NCBI RefSeq assembly: GCF_013402875.1
Contig: NZ_CP058579.1
Location: 310,001-374,000 of the forward strand
DNA length: 64,000 bases
DNA from: Halorarum salinum
Lineage (GTDB): Archaea > Halobacteriota > Halobacteria > Halobacteriales > Haloferacaceae
Reading direction: 5' to 3'
A program made the translations under genes and the position numbers. Position 1 is the first letter of the stretch; the number at the start of each line of letters is the position of its first letter. The notes under the pieces are model-generated. The model made no database searches. It was not told the origin of the DNA and was given only the letters and a program-made list of their open reading frames with translations. Shown here one piece after another: positions 34,402-43,408 of this stretch.

Positions 34402-35541
34402 ATGACGCGATGGAACGACGGGTCCGACCGAGTCGAGGCCGTCAGCCCCGACATCACCGAGGAGACGAACGCGCTCCCGACGCGGTACTTCACCGACCCC
34501 GACGTGTGGGAGATGGAGAAGGAGAAGGTGTTCGGGACGTACTGGGTGTACGCGGGACACGTCAACTGCATCCCCGACACGGGCGACTTCTTCACCCGGA
34601 CGGTCGGCGACAGGCAGGTCATCGTCCTCCGCGACCACGACGGGGAGGTGCGGTCGTTCTACAACGTCTGTGCCCACCGGGGCTCCGAGATGGTCGAGGA
34701 CACGCCGATGACCGACCCGGGGAACGCGCGGCGCATCAAGTGCCCGTACCACCTGTGGACGTACGACCTCGACGGCGACCTCGCCAGCACGCCGCGGAGC
34801 TTCGAGCACGCCGGGATGAACGCGGACCTCGAGGACGAGGACGTGCGGGAACTCGACCCCGAGGCGAACGGGCTCAGGGACGTCGCCACCGAGCGCATCG
34901 GGCCGTTCGTGTTCGTCAACTTCGACGACGACCCCCTCCCGCTCGCCGAACAGGCGGCGGGGCTGAAGGAGGAACTGGAGGCGCTCCCGCTCGGCGAGTA
35001 CGAGCACGCCCGCCGCATCGTCTCGGAGGTCGAGTGCAACTGGAAGACGTTCGGCGGCAACTACTCGGAGTGCGACCACTGCCAGGCGAACCACCAGGAC
35101 TGGATCGAGGGCATCTCGTTGAACGAGTCGGAGCTGGAGGTGAACGACTACTATTGGGTGCTCCACTACACGCACGCGGAGGACGTCGACGACGAGCTCC
35201 GCATCCACGACGAGCACGAGGCCAAGTTCTACTACTTCTGGCCCAACTTCACCGTCAACATGTACGGCACCGCCGACGGCTACGGGACGTACATCATCGA
35301 CCCCATCGACGAGGGGCGGTTCCAGCTCGTCGCGGACTACTTCTTCGAGAGCGCCGAGTTGAGCGAGGAGGAGGAGGAGTTCGTCCGCACGAGCAGGCAG
35401 CTCCAGGAGGAGGACTTCGAGCTGGTGGAACGGCAGTACCGCGGCCAGAACGCCGGCGCGCTCGGGCAGGCACAGCTCGGACCGAACGAGCACACGCTCC
35501 ACCGGTTCCACCGGCTGGCACAGGAGGCGTACGACGCCTAG
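34402..35541 (+). CDS. Rieske non-heme iron oxygenase alpha subunit (GbcA/stachydrine demethylase-like)
   Basis: This oxygenase component of 379 residues carries a Rieske [2Fe-2S] centre with C90-x-H92 (NVCAHRGSEM) and C114-x2-H117 (KCPYHLWTY). Its mononuclear iron site includes H226-x4-H231 (SECDHCQANH). This class demethylates quaternary amines such as glycine betaine or proline betaine. The neighbours (BCCT importer, dimethylglycine and sarcosine enzymes) make glycine betaine to dimethylglycine the best guess. The electron-donating reductase (GbcB-like) is not in the window. An 11-bp gap with a GGGAGGA ribosome site separates it from the small zinc-ribbon gene. Confidence 0.9.
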   Translation: MTRWNDGSDRVEAVSPDITEETNALPTRYFTDPDVWEMEKEKVFGTYWVYAGHVNCIPDTGDFFTRTVGDRQVIVLRDHDGEVRSFYNVCAHRGSEMVEDTPMTDPGNARRIKCPYHLWTYDLDGDLASTPRSFEHAGMNADLEDEDVRELDPEANGLRDVATERIGPFVFVNFDDDPLPLAEQAAGLKEELEALPLGEYEHARRIVSEVECNWKTFGGNYSECDHCQANHQDWIEGISLNESELEVNDYYWVLHYTHAEDVDDELRIHDEHEAKFYYFWPNFTVNMYGTADGYGTYIIDPIDEGRFQLVADYFFESAELSEEEEEFVRTSRQLQEEDFELVERQYRGQNAGALGQAQLGPNEHTLHRFHRLAQEAYDA

Positions 35542-35552
35542 GGGAGGACGGG

Positions 35553-35930
35553 ATGAGCGAGCGAAACGAGCGGAACGGGCGAGGCGGGCCGGCGTTCGTC
35601 GCCGGGTGTCCCTCGTGTGACACCCGCGTGGCGACCGACGAGCCCAACGAGGTCGTCGCGTTCCAGCGCCGCCATCGCGCGATCACGGGCCACGACGCCG
35701 AGATGGAGCGGGCCGAACTATCCGTCGACGGCGTTCCCGAAGAGGGGGGCGTGGAGGCGGTCGTCCGCGCCATCCAGCCGTCGTTCGATCGGGGGGTCCC
35801 GCTCGGCGTCGTCGCGGCGGCGATGAGCCGGCGGGGGGCCACCGTGGGGGAGACGCTCGAGGCGGTCCACGAGGCCCGGATGCGAGGGGCGCTGTACGAA
35901 CCGCGCGACGACCACCTCGGCGCGGTCTAG
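35553..35930 (+). CDS. small zinc-ribbon protein linked to the Rieske gene
   Basis: This 125-residue protein starts at ATG 35553 with a clear GGGAGGA element upstream, so it is co-transcribed and independently initiated after the Rieske gene. A single CPSC knuckle (AGCPSCDTRVATDEP) lies near residue 20, followed by FQRRHRAITGHDAEMERAEL with His pairs. The C-terminal half (VVRAIQPSFDRGVPLGVVAAAMSRRG) looks like a helical or winged-helix domain. No family name can be given. A role as regulator or accessory factor of betaine demethylation is inferred only from position. Confidence 0.75.
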   Translation: MSERNERNGRGGPAFVAGCPSCDTRVATDEPNEVVAFQRRHRAITGHDAEMERAELSVDGVPEEGGVEAVVRAIQPSFDRGVPLGVVAAAMSRRGATVGETLEAVHEARMRGALYEPRDDHLGAV

Positions 35931-35979
35931 CCAGTCGCCGCTTCGGCGCTCGGAACCGCGGCGGCCACCCCGGCGCTGG

Positions 35980-36630
35980 TCAGTCCTCGTCCTCGATCAG
36001 CATCGTCTCGACGAGTTCGGCGGACCCGCGTCGAATGCGCCCGCCGACGGCGGTCGGCGAGATGTCGAGCAGTTCCGCGACGTCCGACAGCGATGCCCCC
36101 CGCGGCTCGTCGAAGTAGCCCTCCTCGTAGGCAGTCACCAGCGCGGTCCGCTGGGCCGACGTGAGGTTGGTCGGCCGCCCCTCCGTCCACCCCTCCCGGC
36201 GGTACATCTGGGCCAGGTCGAACGAGATCCCCTCCTCCTCGCAGTACTCCCAGAGTTCGGCGAGCGTCTCCCGGTCGGGGAACTGGAGCCGGATCCGCCA
36301 CCCGTGGGAGGTGCTCGTGGACTCGAGCGTCAGCCCGCCGAGTTCCACGGTCTTCGGCGAGACGAGTTTCGTCCCCGGGCCGTGACGCATCCGGTAGATC
36401 CGGGCGGAGTCGGACGAGGAGACGTGGCTCCACTCGCTCACCGTGTGGTCGTCCTCGAGCGCCGCGTCGAACGACTCGTCCGCGTCCTCGACGAGGAAGA
36501 AGAACATGCCCGTCCGCGGGTCGGTCGCCGACTGCGGGATGACCGTGATGGACGCCTCCGGGCAGGCGCGGATCGTCGGCGTCAGCGCGAGGTCGGGGTG
36601 GGAGACGTCGCCGACCGCGATGAGGCTCAC
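35980..36630 (-). CDS. Bat-type HTH transcriptional regulator
   Basis: This is a haloarchaeal regulator of 216 residues with an N-terminal sensor-like domain and a C-terminal HTH_10 (bacterioopsin-activator type) domain. The HTH part reads LTSAQRTALVTAYEEGYFDEPRG, then ASLSDVAELLDISPTAVGGRIRRG, both typical. It is convergent with the betaine gene run, just 49 bp from the zinc-ribbon gene, and is the natural candidate for its local regulator. The upstream region contains GACA-TACGAG-TGTC (36748-36761), a small palindrome that could be an autoregulatory site. Confidence 0.88.
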   Translation of the reverse strand: MSLIAVGDVSHPDLALTPTIRACPEASITVIPQSATDPRTGMFFFLVEDADESFDAALEDDHTVSEWSHVSSSDSARIYRMRHGPGTKLVSPKTVELGGLTLESTSTSHGWRIRLQFPDRETLAELWEYCEEEGISFDLAQMYRREGWTEGRPTNLTSAQRTALVTAYEEGYFDEPRGASLSDVAELLDISPTAVGGRIRRGSAELVETMLIEDED

Positions 36631-36943
36631 GGCCGAACCCTCCCGCCACGGTCCGTCCCCGACGCGCGGCGCGCGCGAGCACCCGTCCCCGACGACCGCG
36701 CCGCGGGACGCCGTGAAACCGAACCCGACGCGCGATACCCTCGTTGAGACATACGAGTGTCATGGGAAACGGGCCATTTCAAGGTTCCCGCGATAGAGGT
36801 CGATTAACGGACGGGTTCGAGGCGCCGACGGCACGCCGCGGTTCCGAGCCGCCACGGCCGCTCGAAACGCCGCGCGCCGGTCGCGCTCGCCGGGGCGACC
36901 CGCAAACGAAACCGGGAAACGCCCCGCCGCCCCACAGCCGCCA
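36631..36943. other. divergent intergenic region, 313 bp
   Basis: It separates the HTH regulator from dphB. It holds a palindrome GACATACGAGTGTC (36748-36761) in a slightly AT-richer patch. No gene is seen. Confidence 0.4.
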
Positions 36944-37753
36944 ATGCTCACCTTCGTCGGCCTCGGCCTCTACGACGAGCGCTCCGTCACCGTCGAGGGA
37001 CGGGAGGCGCTCCGGGCGGCGGATCGGGTCTTCGCGGAGTTCTACACCAGCCGGCTGGTCGGCGCGAGCGTCGCCGACCTGGAGGCGTACCACGGCGTCG
37101 GGATCGAGGTGCGCGACCGGGCGGGCGTCGAGCGGGATCCCGAGCCGATCCTCGAGGCCGCCGAGTCCGCCGACGTCGCGTTCCTGACCGCCGGCGACAC
37201 GATGATCTCGACGACCCACGTCGACCTCCGGATGCGGGCCGCCGAGCGCGGCGTCGACACGCGGGTGATCCACGGCGTCACCGCCCAGTCGGCCGCATCC
37301 TCGCTGACCGGCCTCCAGAACTATCGCTTCGGGAAGGCGGTAACGCTCCCGTTCCCGTACGCCCACGGCGCCGAGGGGCTCCCCGCGAGCGTCGTGGACG
37401 GCATCGAGGACAACCGCGAGCGGGGGCTCCACACGCTCGTGTATCTGGACATCAAGGTCGCCGGCTCCTCGCCCGCAGGGCCCGCCGAGGGCGAACCGGA
37501 CGAGTTCATGACCGCGAGCGAGGCCGCGGGGATGCTCGCGGCCGACTGGGACCCCGACGCGATCGGCGTCGCGATCGCGCGCGCGGGCAGCCCGGACCCC
37601 GTCGTCGCCGCCGACACCCTCGCGACGCTCTCGGAGCGGGACTTCGGCGCGCCGCTGCACATGCTGGTGGTGCCGGGCGAGGTCCACCACCTCGAGGCCG
37701 ACGCGCTGGCGACGCTCGCGGGCTGTCCGGCCGACGTCCTCCCGGAGTTCTGA
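36944..37753 (+). CDS. dphB: diphthine synthase
   Basis: This SAM-dependent methyltransferase trimethylates the 3-amino-3-carboxypropyl group on His of elongation factor 2 on the way to diphthamide. The 269-residue protein has the tetrapyrrole-methylase fold: MLTFVGLGLYDERSVTVEG at the start, VAFLTAGDTMISTTHVDL, IHGVTAQSAASSLTGLQNYRFGK and TLPFPYAHG, all diagnostic of archaeal DphB. The ATG at 36944 is unambiguous. It is convergent with artA (30 bp between stops). EF-2 itself is not in the window. Confidence 0.96.
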   Translation: MLTFVGLGLYDERSVTVEGREALRAADRVFAEFYTSRLVGASVADLEAYHGVGIEVRDRAGVERDPEPILEAAESADVAFLTAGDTMISTTHVDLRMRAAERGVDTRVIHGVTAQSAASSLTGLQNYRFGKAVTLPFPYAHGAEGLPASVVDGIEDNRERGLHTLVYLDIKVAGSSPAGPAEGEPDEFMTASEAAGMLAADWDPDAIGVAIARAGSPDPVVAADTLATLSERDFGAPLHMLVVPGEVHHLEADALATLAGCPADVLPEF

Positions 37754-37783
37754 TCCGGTACGAAGCGGAGGGGAGCGGACGGG

Positions 37784-38818
37784 TTACAGCCGCCCCGACT
37801 CCGACCCGCCAGCGGGTTCGGCCGGCAGATCGACCGAGCCGTGGAGGTCGTACTCCTCGTCGGTGACGAGATACAGCACGTCCTCGACGACCGTCAGCAG
37901 TTCGGGGAGTTCCCTGACCACGAGGTAGGTGATGCCGACGAGCGCGACGACCGCGAGCACCTGGCTGATGACCCGGTCCGAGAGGAAAAAGGACACCATG
38001 TACGGGTCGGAGGAGCCGAACAGGAACAGCACCTCGTCGACGAACACCTGGAGGTACTGCTTCCCGAAGGCGATGCCGATGAACGTCGTGCGCAGCAGGT
38101 TCAGCGCCCAGATGGTCGGGATGGAGACGGCGAGCGCCCGGAGCTTTCGGGGGAGGGGGGCGCGCACGGCGGAGATGAGCCCCACGAAGATGGCCATGCT
38201 CCCCAGCCCGGTGCACGCGAGCACGATCTCGAAGACGAGTTCGTGGCCGCCCCCGGTCGTGAACCGGTAGGCGTTCGCGTAGCCGAGGACGGGCCCCTCC
38301 ACGAGTTCGGGGTGGTAGCCGAGCAGTTCGATGAGCGCGCCGGTCTGGACGGTGACCGCCCGAATGAGCAGTTCCTTCGGGGCCGGGAACGTGGTCCCGA
38401 ACAGCGAGACGGGCGGGACGGTCTCGAACGGGAGGTACACCAGCCCCATCCAGCCGACCGACCGGGAGAGGACGAACAGCGAGTCGCGACCCGTCAGGAG
38501 CAGTTTCGCGACCGACAGGCAGGCGGGCACGGCCGCCAGCGCGAGGATCCCCTCGACGTAGCTCTTCTGCTCGAACGCGAAGTGGGGGAACAGCACGAGC
38601 CAGAAGGCGGCGAACAGCGCCCACGCGCCGGCGACGACCGCGCGGCCCGTCCGCTCGTGGCCCGCCGGCAACCGACCCGAGCGGGCGGCCCACTCGACGC
38701 CGGCGCCGCCGAGGAACGCGAGCACGACGACCCAGGCGAACGCGTCGGTGTAGCCGTTGGGGGCCGCGAGGACGGCCTCGCGGGCGGGGGCGAACGCGCT
38801 CCCGACGGCGCTCTGCAT
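37784..38818 (-). CDS. artA: archaeosortase A
   Basis: This polytopic membrane protease/transpeptidase processes PGF-CTERM proteins and links them to membrane lipids. The 344-residue protein has about eight helices. Catalytic residues are C202 (ACTGLGSM), R243 (NLLRTTF) and R282 (LSDRVIS). The spacings of 41 and 39 residues equal those recalled for Haloferax volcanii ArtA (C173, R214, R253). The cytosolic C-terminal tail (EEYDLHGSVDLPAEPAGG) is typical. It is adjacent to the S-layer glycoprotein gene, a predicted substrate, and the two are transcribed in the same direction. Confidence 0.95.
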   Translation of the reverse strand: MQSAVGSAFAPAREAVLAAPNGYTDAFAWVVVLAFLGGAGVEWAARSGRLPAGHERTGRAVVAGAWALFAAFWLVLFPHFAFEQKSYVEGILALAAVPACLSVAKLLLTGRDSLFVLSRSVGWMGLVYLPFETVPPVSLFGTTFPAPKELLIRAVTVQTGALIELLGYHPELVEGPVLGYANAYRFTTGGGHELVFEIVLACTGLGSMAIFVGLISAVRAPLPRKLRALAVSIPTIWALNLLRTTFIGIAFGKQYLQVFVDEVLFLFGSSDPYMVSFFLSDRVISQVLAVVALVGITYLVVRELPELLTVVEDVLYLVTDEEYDLHGSVDLPAEPAGGSESGRL

Positions 38819-39081
38819 GTGCGGGGGATGGCCCGGGTCCGGTAAAGCCCTTGTCCTGTCGGGCGGTTCGAGGGCGGCCGCGACGCGGCGGTGACGGCTT
38901 CAACGAGCGCGTTCAGCGGGGCTAAGTCGTGACTTCGACCGGTCGTCAGTAGGCGATCCGTAACGGAAACGGCTCGAGGGCGGTCCCGCCGCTCGCCGGT
39001 GGAGCGCGTCGAAAGAATGGGTCCGCAGTTCCGCGTGAAGCGGAAGCGGTGACCGGTTCCGCCGGTCAGTCGTGGTTCGCG

Positions 39082-41652
39082 TTAGTCGCGACGGACCGCG
39101 ACGAGCGCGGCGCCGATCAGCGCGATGAGAGCCAGCACGGCCGTGAAGCCGGGCGTGGTCGTCTCGGTCGGCGTGTCGTCGCCACCGTTACCGTCGCCCT
39201 CGGTAGGCGTGGCGGTTTCCGTCGGCGTGCCGTCGTCGGTCGTCGGCGTGCCGTCGTCGGTCGTCGGCGTGCCGTCGTCCGTGCCCGGCGTGGACGTGCC
39301 GACAGACTCGACGATGTTGCCGTCGGCAGCGTCGATGTCAGCGAACGTGTTGCGGGCGCTCACTTCGAACGTGTCGCCAGCAGCGTTGTCGCTGAGGTCG
39401 AACGTACCCGAGAAGGTACCGTCAGCGTTGACGACGTTGTCGGAGGCGGTCTCGATGAACCGCGGCTCCGTGTCGTCAGTCGACTGGATCCGGATGCTGA
39501 TCTCGCTACCGGGTGCGATGTTGGTCTCGCCCGTGACTTCAGCCTCTTCGGAGGCCGTCACGTTCGTCGGGTCCTCGAAGGAGCCCGTCGCCTCTTCGTA
39601 GGCGAACGAACTGTTCACCGATTCGAAGTCGTCCGAGTCAGCAGCGATACTGTTGCCGTCGCCTTCATCAACGTCGAGGAGTTTGGCGTCCTGGACGTCA
39701 AGCGTGGCGGTGAACTCGTCACCGGCCTCGAACTCGTCATCCGTGTCCTCGAACTCCACGTTGGAGTCCTCGGGGTTGAAGACGATGTAGTACTCGTCGT
39801 TCTCCCCGTCAGCGATGAGCGAGAACGCGCTCGTACTCTGGCTCACGTTGACTTCCTTCGCGTCCGCGTTGTTGCCGACAGTGCCCTCGGTCTGAACGAT
39901 GCTCAGACCAAGCGAGTTGTCGTCACCCAGCGCGCTACGGAAGTCGCTGGTCGAGACGGAGCCATCGGTACCCGAGAGGAGGCCCTCGAGACCCGAGGCG
40001 GACACCTGCATGATGAGGGTGTCAGCGTTCCCATCTTCGTCACCAGCGACAAAGTCGGTCTCCGTGACGAGATCGTTCTCGAGTGCGCTCGAGAGTGCGC
40101 TGGCCTGCTCGTCGTCCTCGTTCAGGAGGTCGTCCGCGTTGTCCTCGCTCGCGCGCCAGAGGTTCATCTCGTCGGTCGAGCGCTCATCAAGCACGAGCGT
40201 GGCGAGGTCGGTTTCATCGTCCATCGCGTCGTCGACGTCAGCATCGCTGTTAGCTTCGGTCGGGCTGACGCGGATGTCGTAGTCACCGTCATCGAGGAGG
40301 TTGCCGTTCAAGGACTCTTCGCCCGTCACATTGACGGAGTCGTCGTCGCTCACAGCAGTGACGACGTTGTCAGAGTCCTGACCAGCCAGGTAGGTGTTGT
40401 ACCGGACGGTCACTTCGCCGTCGGCGTCGTCGGAGTCACCGTCACCGTCGTCGACGGTGAAGTTCAGCTGGTAGTTGTCGTTCTCAAGGTCGCCGATGAC
40501 GACCGTCCCAGTAGTAACTTCGTCGAGTTCGATAGTGAACTCGGCGATGTCACCCTGCTGCTGTTCAACCGTAGAGTTGACGATGGTGGCGTCACCCTCG
40601 CCGGCCTCGGTCACGTTGATCGTGTCCGTAGCCTCGGCGCTGGTGTCAGCCGACTCGAAGGTGAACTCGTATTCACCCGTGTCGATGTCGGTGTTGTTGA
40701 AGTCCGCTTCGTAGGTGCCGTCCGTGACACCCGCAAGCCGGACACTATCCTCGTCCTCGGTGGACACATCGTCGAAGCCAGTTTCCTGCTCGAACAGTGC
40801 CGCGAGGTCCTCCGCATCGAGGCCGTCAGCGGAGACGATGATGTCGTAGGACGCACGCGAGGAGTCGAACTCGACGTCGACCTGATCGTCGGACTGAACT
40901 TCGTCAGCCGCGAACTCAGCCGACCAGGTCTGGTCGGCAACCTCGAACGAAACCGTTCCGTCCTGGTTGTTACCCTGAAGTTCGTAGTTTCCGCTGTCGA
41001 GTTCCGAGGAGTCGAACTCAATGACGCCGTTGTCGTCGACGTTCAGCGACTCGACAGTCGTGGTGTCATCACCATCAACGCTCCGGAGGGTGACACTGTC
41101 GTTGCCGGTGAAGTCTTCGACAGCAACGGACTCGCCCCACAGGACCGACCCGTCGAGTTCGCTGATAGTCATGAACCGGTCAGCGTCGTACTCGTCCGAA
41201 GTCGAGTCGGTGACAGTCAGCGTTCCTGTGGTCTCAGCCCACCCGCTCTCGGTAACATCAGAATCGGCGGTGGGTTCATCCGCCTCACTCGTATTACCGT
41301 GAGCGGCGTAGACATTGTAGTCACCCTCAGAGAGGGAACTCACATCGACACCGTTGAAGTCGGTTGTCGTTGTGTTATCAGCAGCAGCGGAGGCGTAAAT
41401 GTCCGTGCTACTGTTGTACGTACCGTCACCATCGACATCGATGACGTATGCTGCAGTTGCACTCGCCGTACTATCGTGGTCGACGGAGATATCCGTCGAG
41501 CCACCGTTGTTAAGATCCGCATCAGTTGCGGATACGCCGGTAGCGGCCGCAGCCGCCGACCCCGCAAACGCCACGGTCCCAGCGAAGACGCTGAAGACCA
41601 TGAGCGCTGCAAGGAACAGCGCGCGTGCCTTGTCTGTATAGTCGTTTGTCAT
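39082..41652 (-). CDS. csg: S-layer glycoprotein with PGF-CTERM anchor
   Basis: This main cell-surface protein candidate has 856 residues and is very acidic (many Asp, Glu, Thr, Ser). The ATG at 41652 starts a signal peptide (DKARALFLAALMVFSVFAGTVAFAG). There are many N-x-S/T sequons (for example NDS, NNT, NVT, NQS types). The C-terminal part has three copies of TDDGTPT in a Thr-rich linker, then TTTPGFTAVLALIALIG and a short basic end: the PGF-CTERM signal recognised by archaeosortase A. It has a predicted 5' leader of about 100 nt, unusual here and matching the long leaders of known S-layer genes. Synonymous codon use is less GC-extreme than in the neighbours. Confidence 0.95.
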   Translation of the reverse strand: MTNDYTDKARALFLAALMVFSVFAGTVAFAGSAAAAATGVSATDADLNNGGSTDISVDHDSTASATAAYVIDVDGDGTYNSSTDIYASAAADNTTTTDFNGVDVSSLSEGDYNVYAAHGNTSEADEPTADSDVTESGWAETTGTLTVTDSTSDEYDADRFMTISELDGSVLWGESVAVEDFTGNDSVTLRSVDGDDTTTVESLNVDDNGVIEFDSSELDSGNYELQGNNQDGTVSFEVADQTWSAEFAADEVQSDDQVDVEFDSSRASYDIIVSADGLDAEDLAALFEQETGFDDVSTEDEDSVRLAGVTDGTYEADFNNTDIDTGEYEFTFESADTSAEATDTINVTEAGEGDATIVNSTVEQQQGDIAEFTIELDEVTTGTVVIGDLENDNYQLNFTVDDGDGDSDDADGEVTVRYNTYLAGQDSDNVVTAVSDDDSVNVTGEESLNGNLLDDGDYDIRVSPTEANSDADVDDAMDDETDLATLVLDERSTDEMNLWRASEDNADDLLNEDDEQASALSSALENDLVTETDFVAGDEDGNADTLIMQVSASGLEGLLSGTDGSVSTSDFRSALGDDNSLGLSIVQTEGTVGNNADAKEVNVSQSTSAFSLIADGENDEYYIVFNPEDSNVEFEDTDDEFEAGDEFTATLDVQDAKLLDVDEGDGNSIAADSDDFESVNSSFAYEEATGSFEDPTNVTASEEAEVTGETNIAPGSEISIRIQSTDDTEPRFIETASDNVVNADGTFSGTFDLSDNAAGDTFEVSARNTFADIDAADGNIVESVGTSTPGTDDGTPTTDDGTPTTDDGTPTETATPTEGDGNGGDDTPTETTTPGFTAVLALIALIGAALVAVRRD

Positions 41653-42027
41653 GATTGTCTGTTTTCGGTTGGCGACTTCTCCGTTCGCCCGTGCCTCCGA
41701 CCGCCCGCGAGGCGGACTCGGCCTGGGATACTTGGTAGGGTCACCGTCGGGTAGGGGTAAGGGAATCATTCAACGCTCGTTATAAATGTCTTGTGGTGAA
41801 ACGAGCGGCGGGACAACGCTTCACACACCCGATATCGGGCCGTTGAGCGCTTCTCGCCGATTCCTGCCGTAAGTACTTTGTGGGCGAGTCGGTTCGAACG
41901 TGGCGTTCGGATGCGAGCGAGATGGATACCACCCTACCGCGACGTAGGGGTACCTTACGAGTGCCGATCCGGCGGATAGCGGGCCGTCCGGTCGAGCGTC
42001 TCGACGGCGGCCGACCGTTCCGCGACG
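41653..42027. other. S-layer gene leader and promoter region, 375 bp
   Basis: It holds the approximately 100-nt 5' leader (41653 to about 41756), the TATA element and upstream sequence. No gene is seen. Long frames here are shadows. Confidence 0.5.
41780..41788 (-). promoter_or_regulatory. TATA box of the S-layer gene
   Basis: The minus strand reads CATTTATAA. A start site near 41756 is expected, leaving a leader of about 100 nt before the ATG at 41652. Confidence 0.6.
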
Positions 42028-43224
42028 CTACCGATCCCGCAGCACCGACTCGCCGGGCGTCGTCGTCGCGCCAGTGCCGAGTTTCACGCCGGCGTTGAGG
42101 TTCGTGTCGATGGCGGTCTTGACGTCGTCGCCACAGACCACGCCGAACTTCCGGCGGCCCGTCGAGACCGCGCCGCCGTTCACTCGGAGCCGGACCGCCT
42201 CGCCGTCGTGGCGGAGGTTCGCCACCGTCGTCCCGGCGCCGAAGTTCACGTCCCGCCCGAGCAGGCTGTCCCCGACGTACGAGAGGTGTCCGGCCGTCGC
42301 GCCCGCCATGAGCACGCTGTTTTTCACCTCGACCGAGTGGCCCACCTTCGACCCTGACTCCAGCAGCGTCGACCCGCGGACGTAGGCGTTCGGCCCGACG
42401 TTCGCGCCCGACCGAACCAGCGCCGGCCCCTCGATCACCACGCCCGCGTCCACCGACGCGCCCTCCTCGACGACCACGGCGCCGCGCAGGTCGGCGTCCC
42501 CGTGGACCTCCCCGCGGACGTCGCGCTCCAGTTCGCTCAGCTTCCACTCGTTCGCCTCGAGCAGTTCCCAGGGCCGCCCGACGTCGAGCCAGCGGTCGAA
42601 GGGGACGGCACGAACGTCCGTCCGCTCGCACGCACGCGTGAGGACGTCGGTCAGTTCTAGCTCCCCGCGTTCGCTCTCCTCCACGTCGAGCCAGTCCTGG
42701 GCCGCGCCCGGGAAGACGTACGCCCCGGTGTTGATCAGGTCCGAGGGCGGGTCGGCCGGCTTCTCGGTGACGCCGGTCGCGACCGTCTCGTCCCCGCGCT
42801 CCTCGGTGTGGAGGACCCCGTAGTCCCCGGGGTTGTCGACGCGGTAGGAGCCGACCGCGGGCGCGACGTCGTACAGCGTCGAGAGCGACCGCTCGTCGTA
42901 CAGCGCGTCGCCGTTCAGCACCGCGAACGGTCCCGGGTCGAGGCGCGGCGCCGCCGTCCGGACCGCGTCGGCCGTGCCGCGCTGCTCGGGCTGCTCGACG
43001 TACTCGACGGGCACGCCGCGGAACTCGTCCCCGAACTGCTCGCGCACCGGCGCCGCCTCGTAGCCGACGACGACGACCAGGCGGGAGGCCCCGGCCGCGA
43101 CGGCGGCCGCGGCGGCGTGGGCCACCAGCGGCCGCCCCGCGACGGGGAGCATCGGCTTGGGCCGTTCCGCCGTCAGCGGTCGCATTCGGGTGCCTTCGCC
43201 CGCTGCGAGGAGCACTGTTTGCAT
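42028..43224 (-). CDS. GlmU-like sugar-1-phosphate nucleotidyltransferase with LbH domain
   Basis: This bifunctional-type enzyme of 398 residues has an N-terminal nucleotidyltransferase with QTVLLAAGEGTRMRPLTAERPKPMLPV (start to about residue 28), the FAVLNGDALYDE metal site and EKPADPPSDLINTGAYVF. The C-terminal left-handed beta-helix (about 245-395) has hexapeptide repeats such as GASVDAGVVIEGPALV and GPNAYVRGSTLL. It activates GlcNAc-1-P or a related sugar to a nucleotide sugar, probably for surface glycosylation. The S-layer gene next door is a plausible consumer of the product. Confidence 0.9.
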   Translation of the reverse strand: MQTVLLAAGEGTRMRPLTAERPKPMLPVAGRPLVAHAAAAAVAAGASRLVVVVGYEAAPVREQFGDEFRGVPVEYVEQPEQRGTADAVRTAAPRLDPGPFAVLNGDALYDERSLSTLYDVAPAVGSYRVDNPGDYGVLHTEERGDETVATGVTEKPADPPSDLINTGAYVFPGAAQDWLDVEESERGELELTDVLTRACERTDVRAVPFDRWLDVGRPWELLEANEWKLSELERDVRGEVHGDADLRGAVVVEEGASVDAGVVIEGPALVRSGANVGPNAYVRGSTLLESGSKVGHSVEVKNSVLMAGATAGHLSYVGDSLLGRDVNFGAGTTVANLRHDGEAVRLRVNGGAVSTGRRKFGVVCGDDVKTAIDTNLNAGVKLGTGATTTPGESVLRDR

Positions 43225-43408
43225 GCACGCATGGCCGTGGCGAACCCCCTAAGCGGTTGCGGCCCCGGGCGGACCGCCCGACTGAGCCGGAGTCGCCGGC
43301 CGCGTCCCGCCGTCGTCGGTCACCCCTCGTTCGCGTCCACCGGCTCGAACAGCGGGTCGAACTCCTCGGGAATCTGACCCCGCACCCGGTTCATCTCGTT
43401 TCCCGGGG

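Noticed and set aside
39049-41754. 901-codon plus-strand frame opposite the S-layer gene
   Set aside because: Val/Asp/Arg-rich antisense shadow. The minus strand has signal peptide, sequons and PGF-CTERM.
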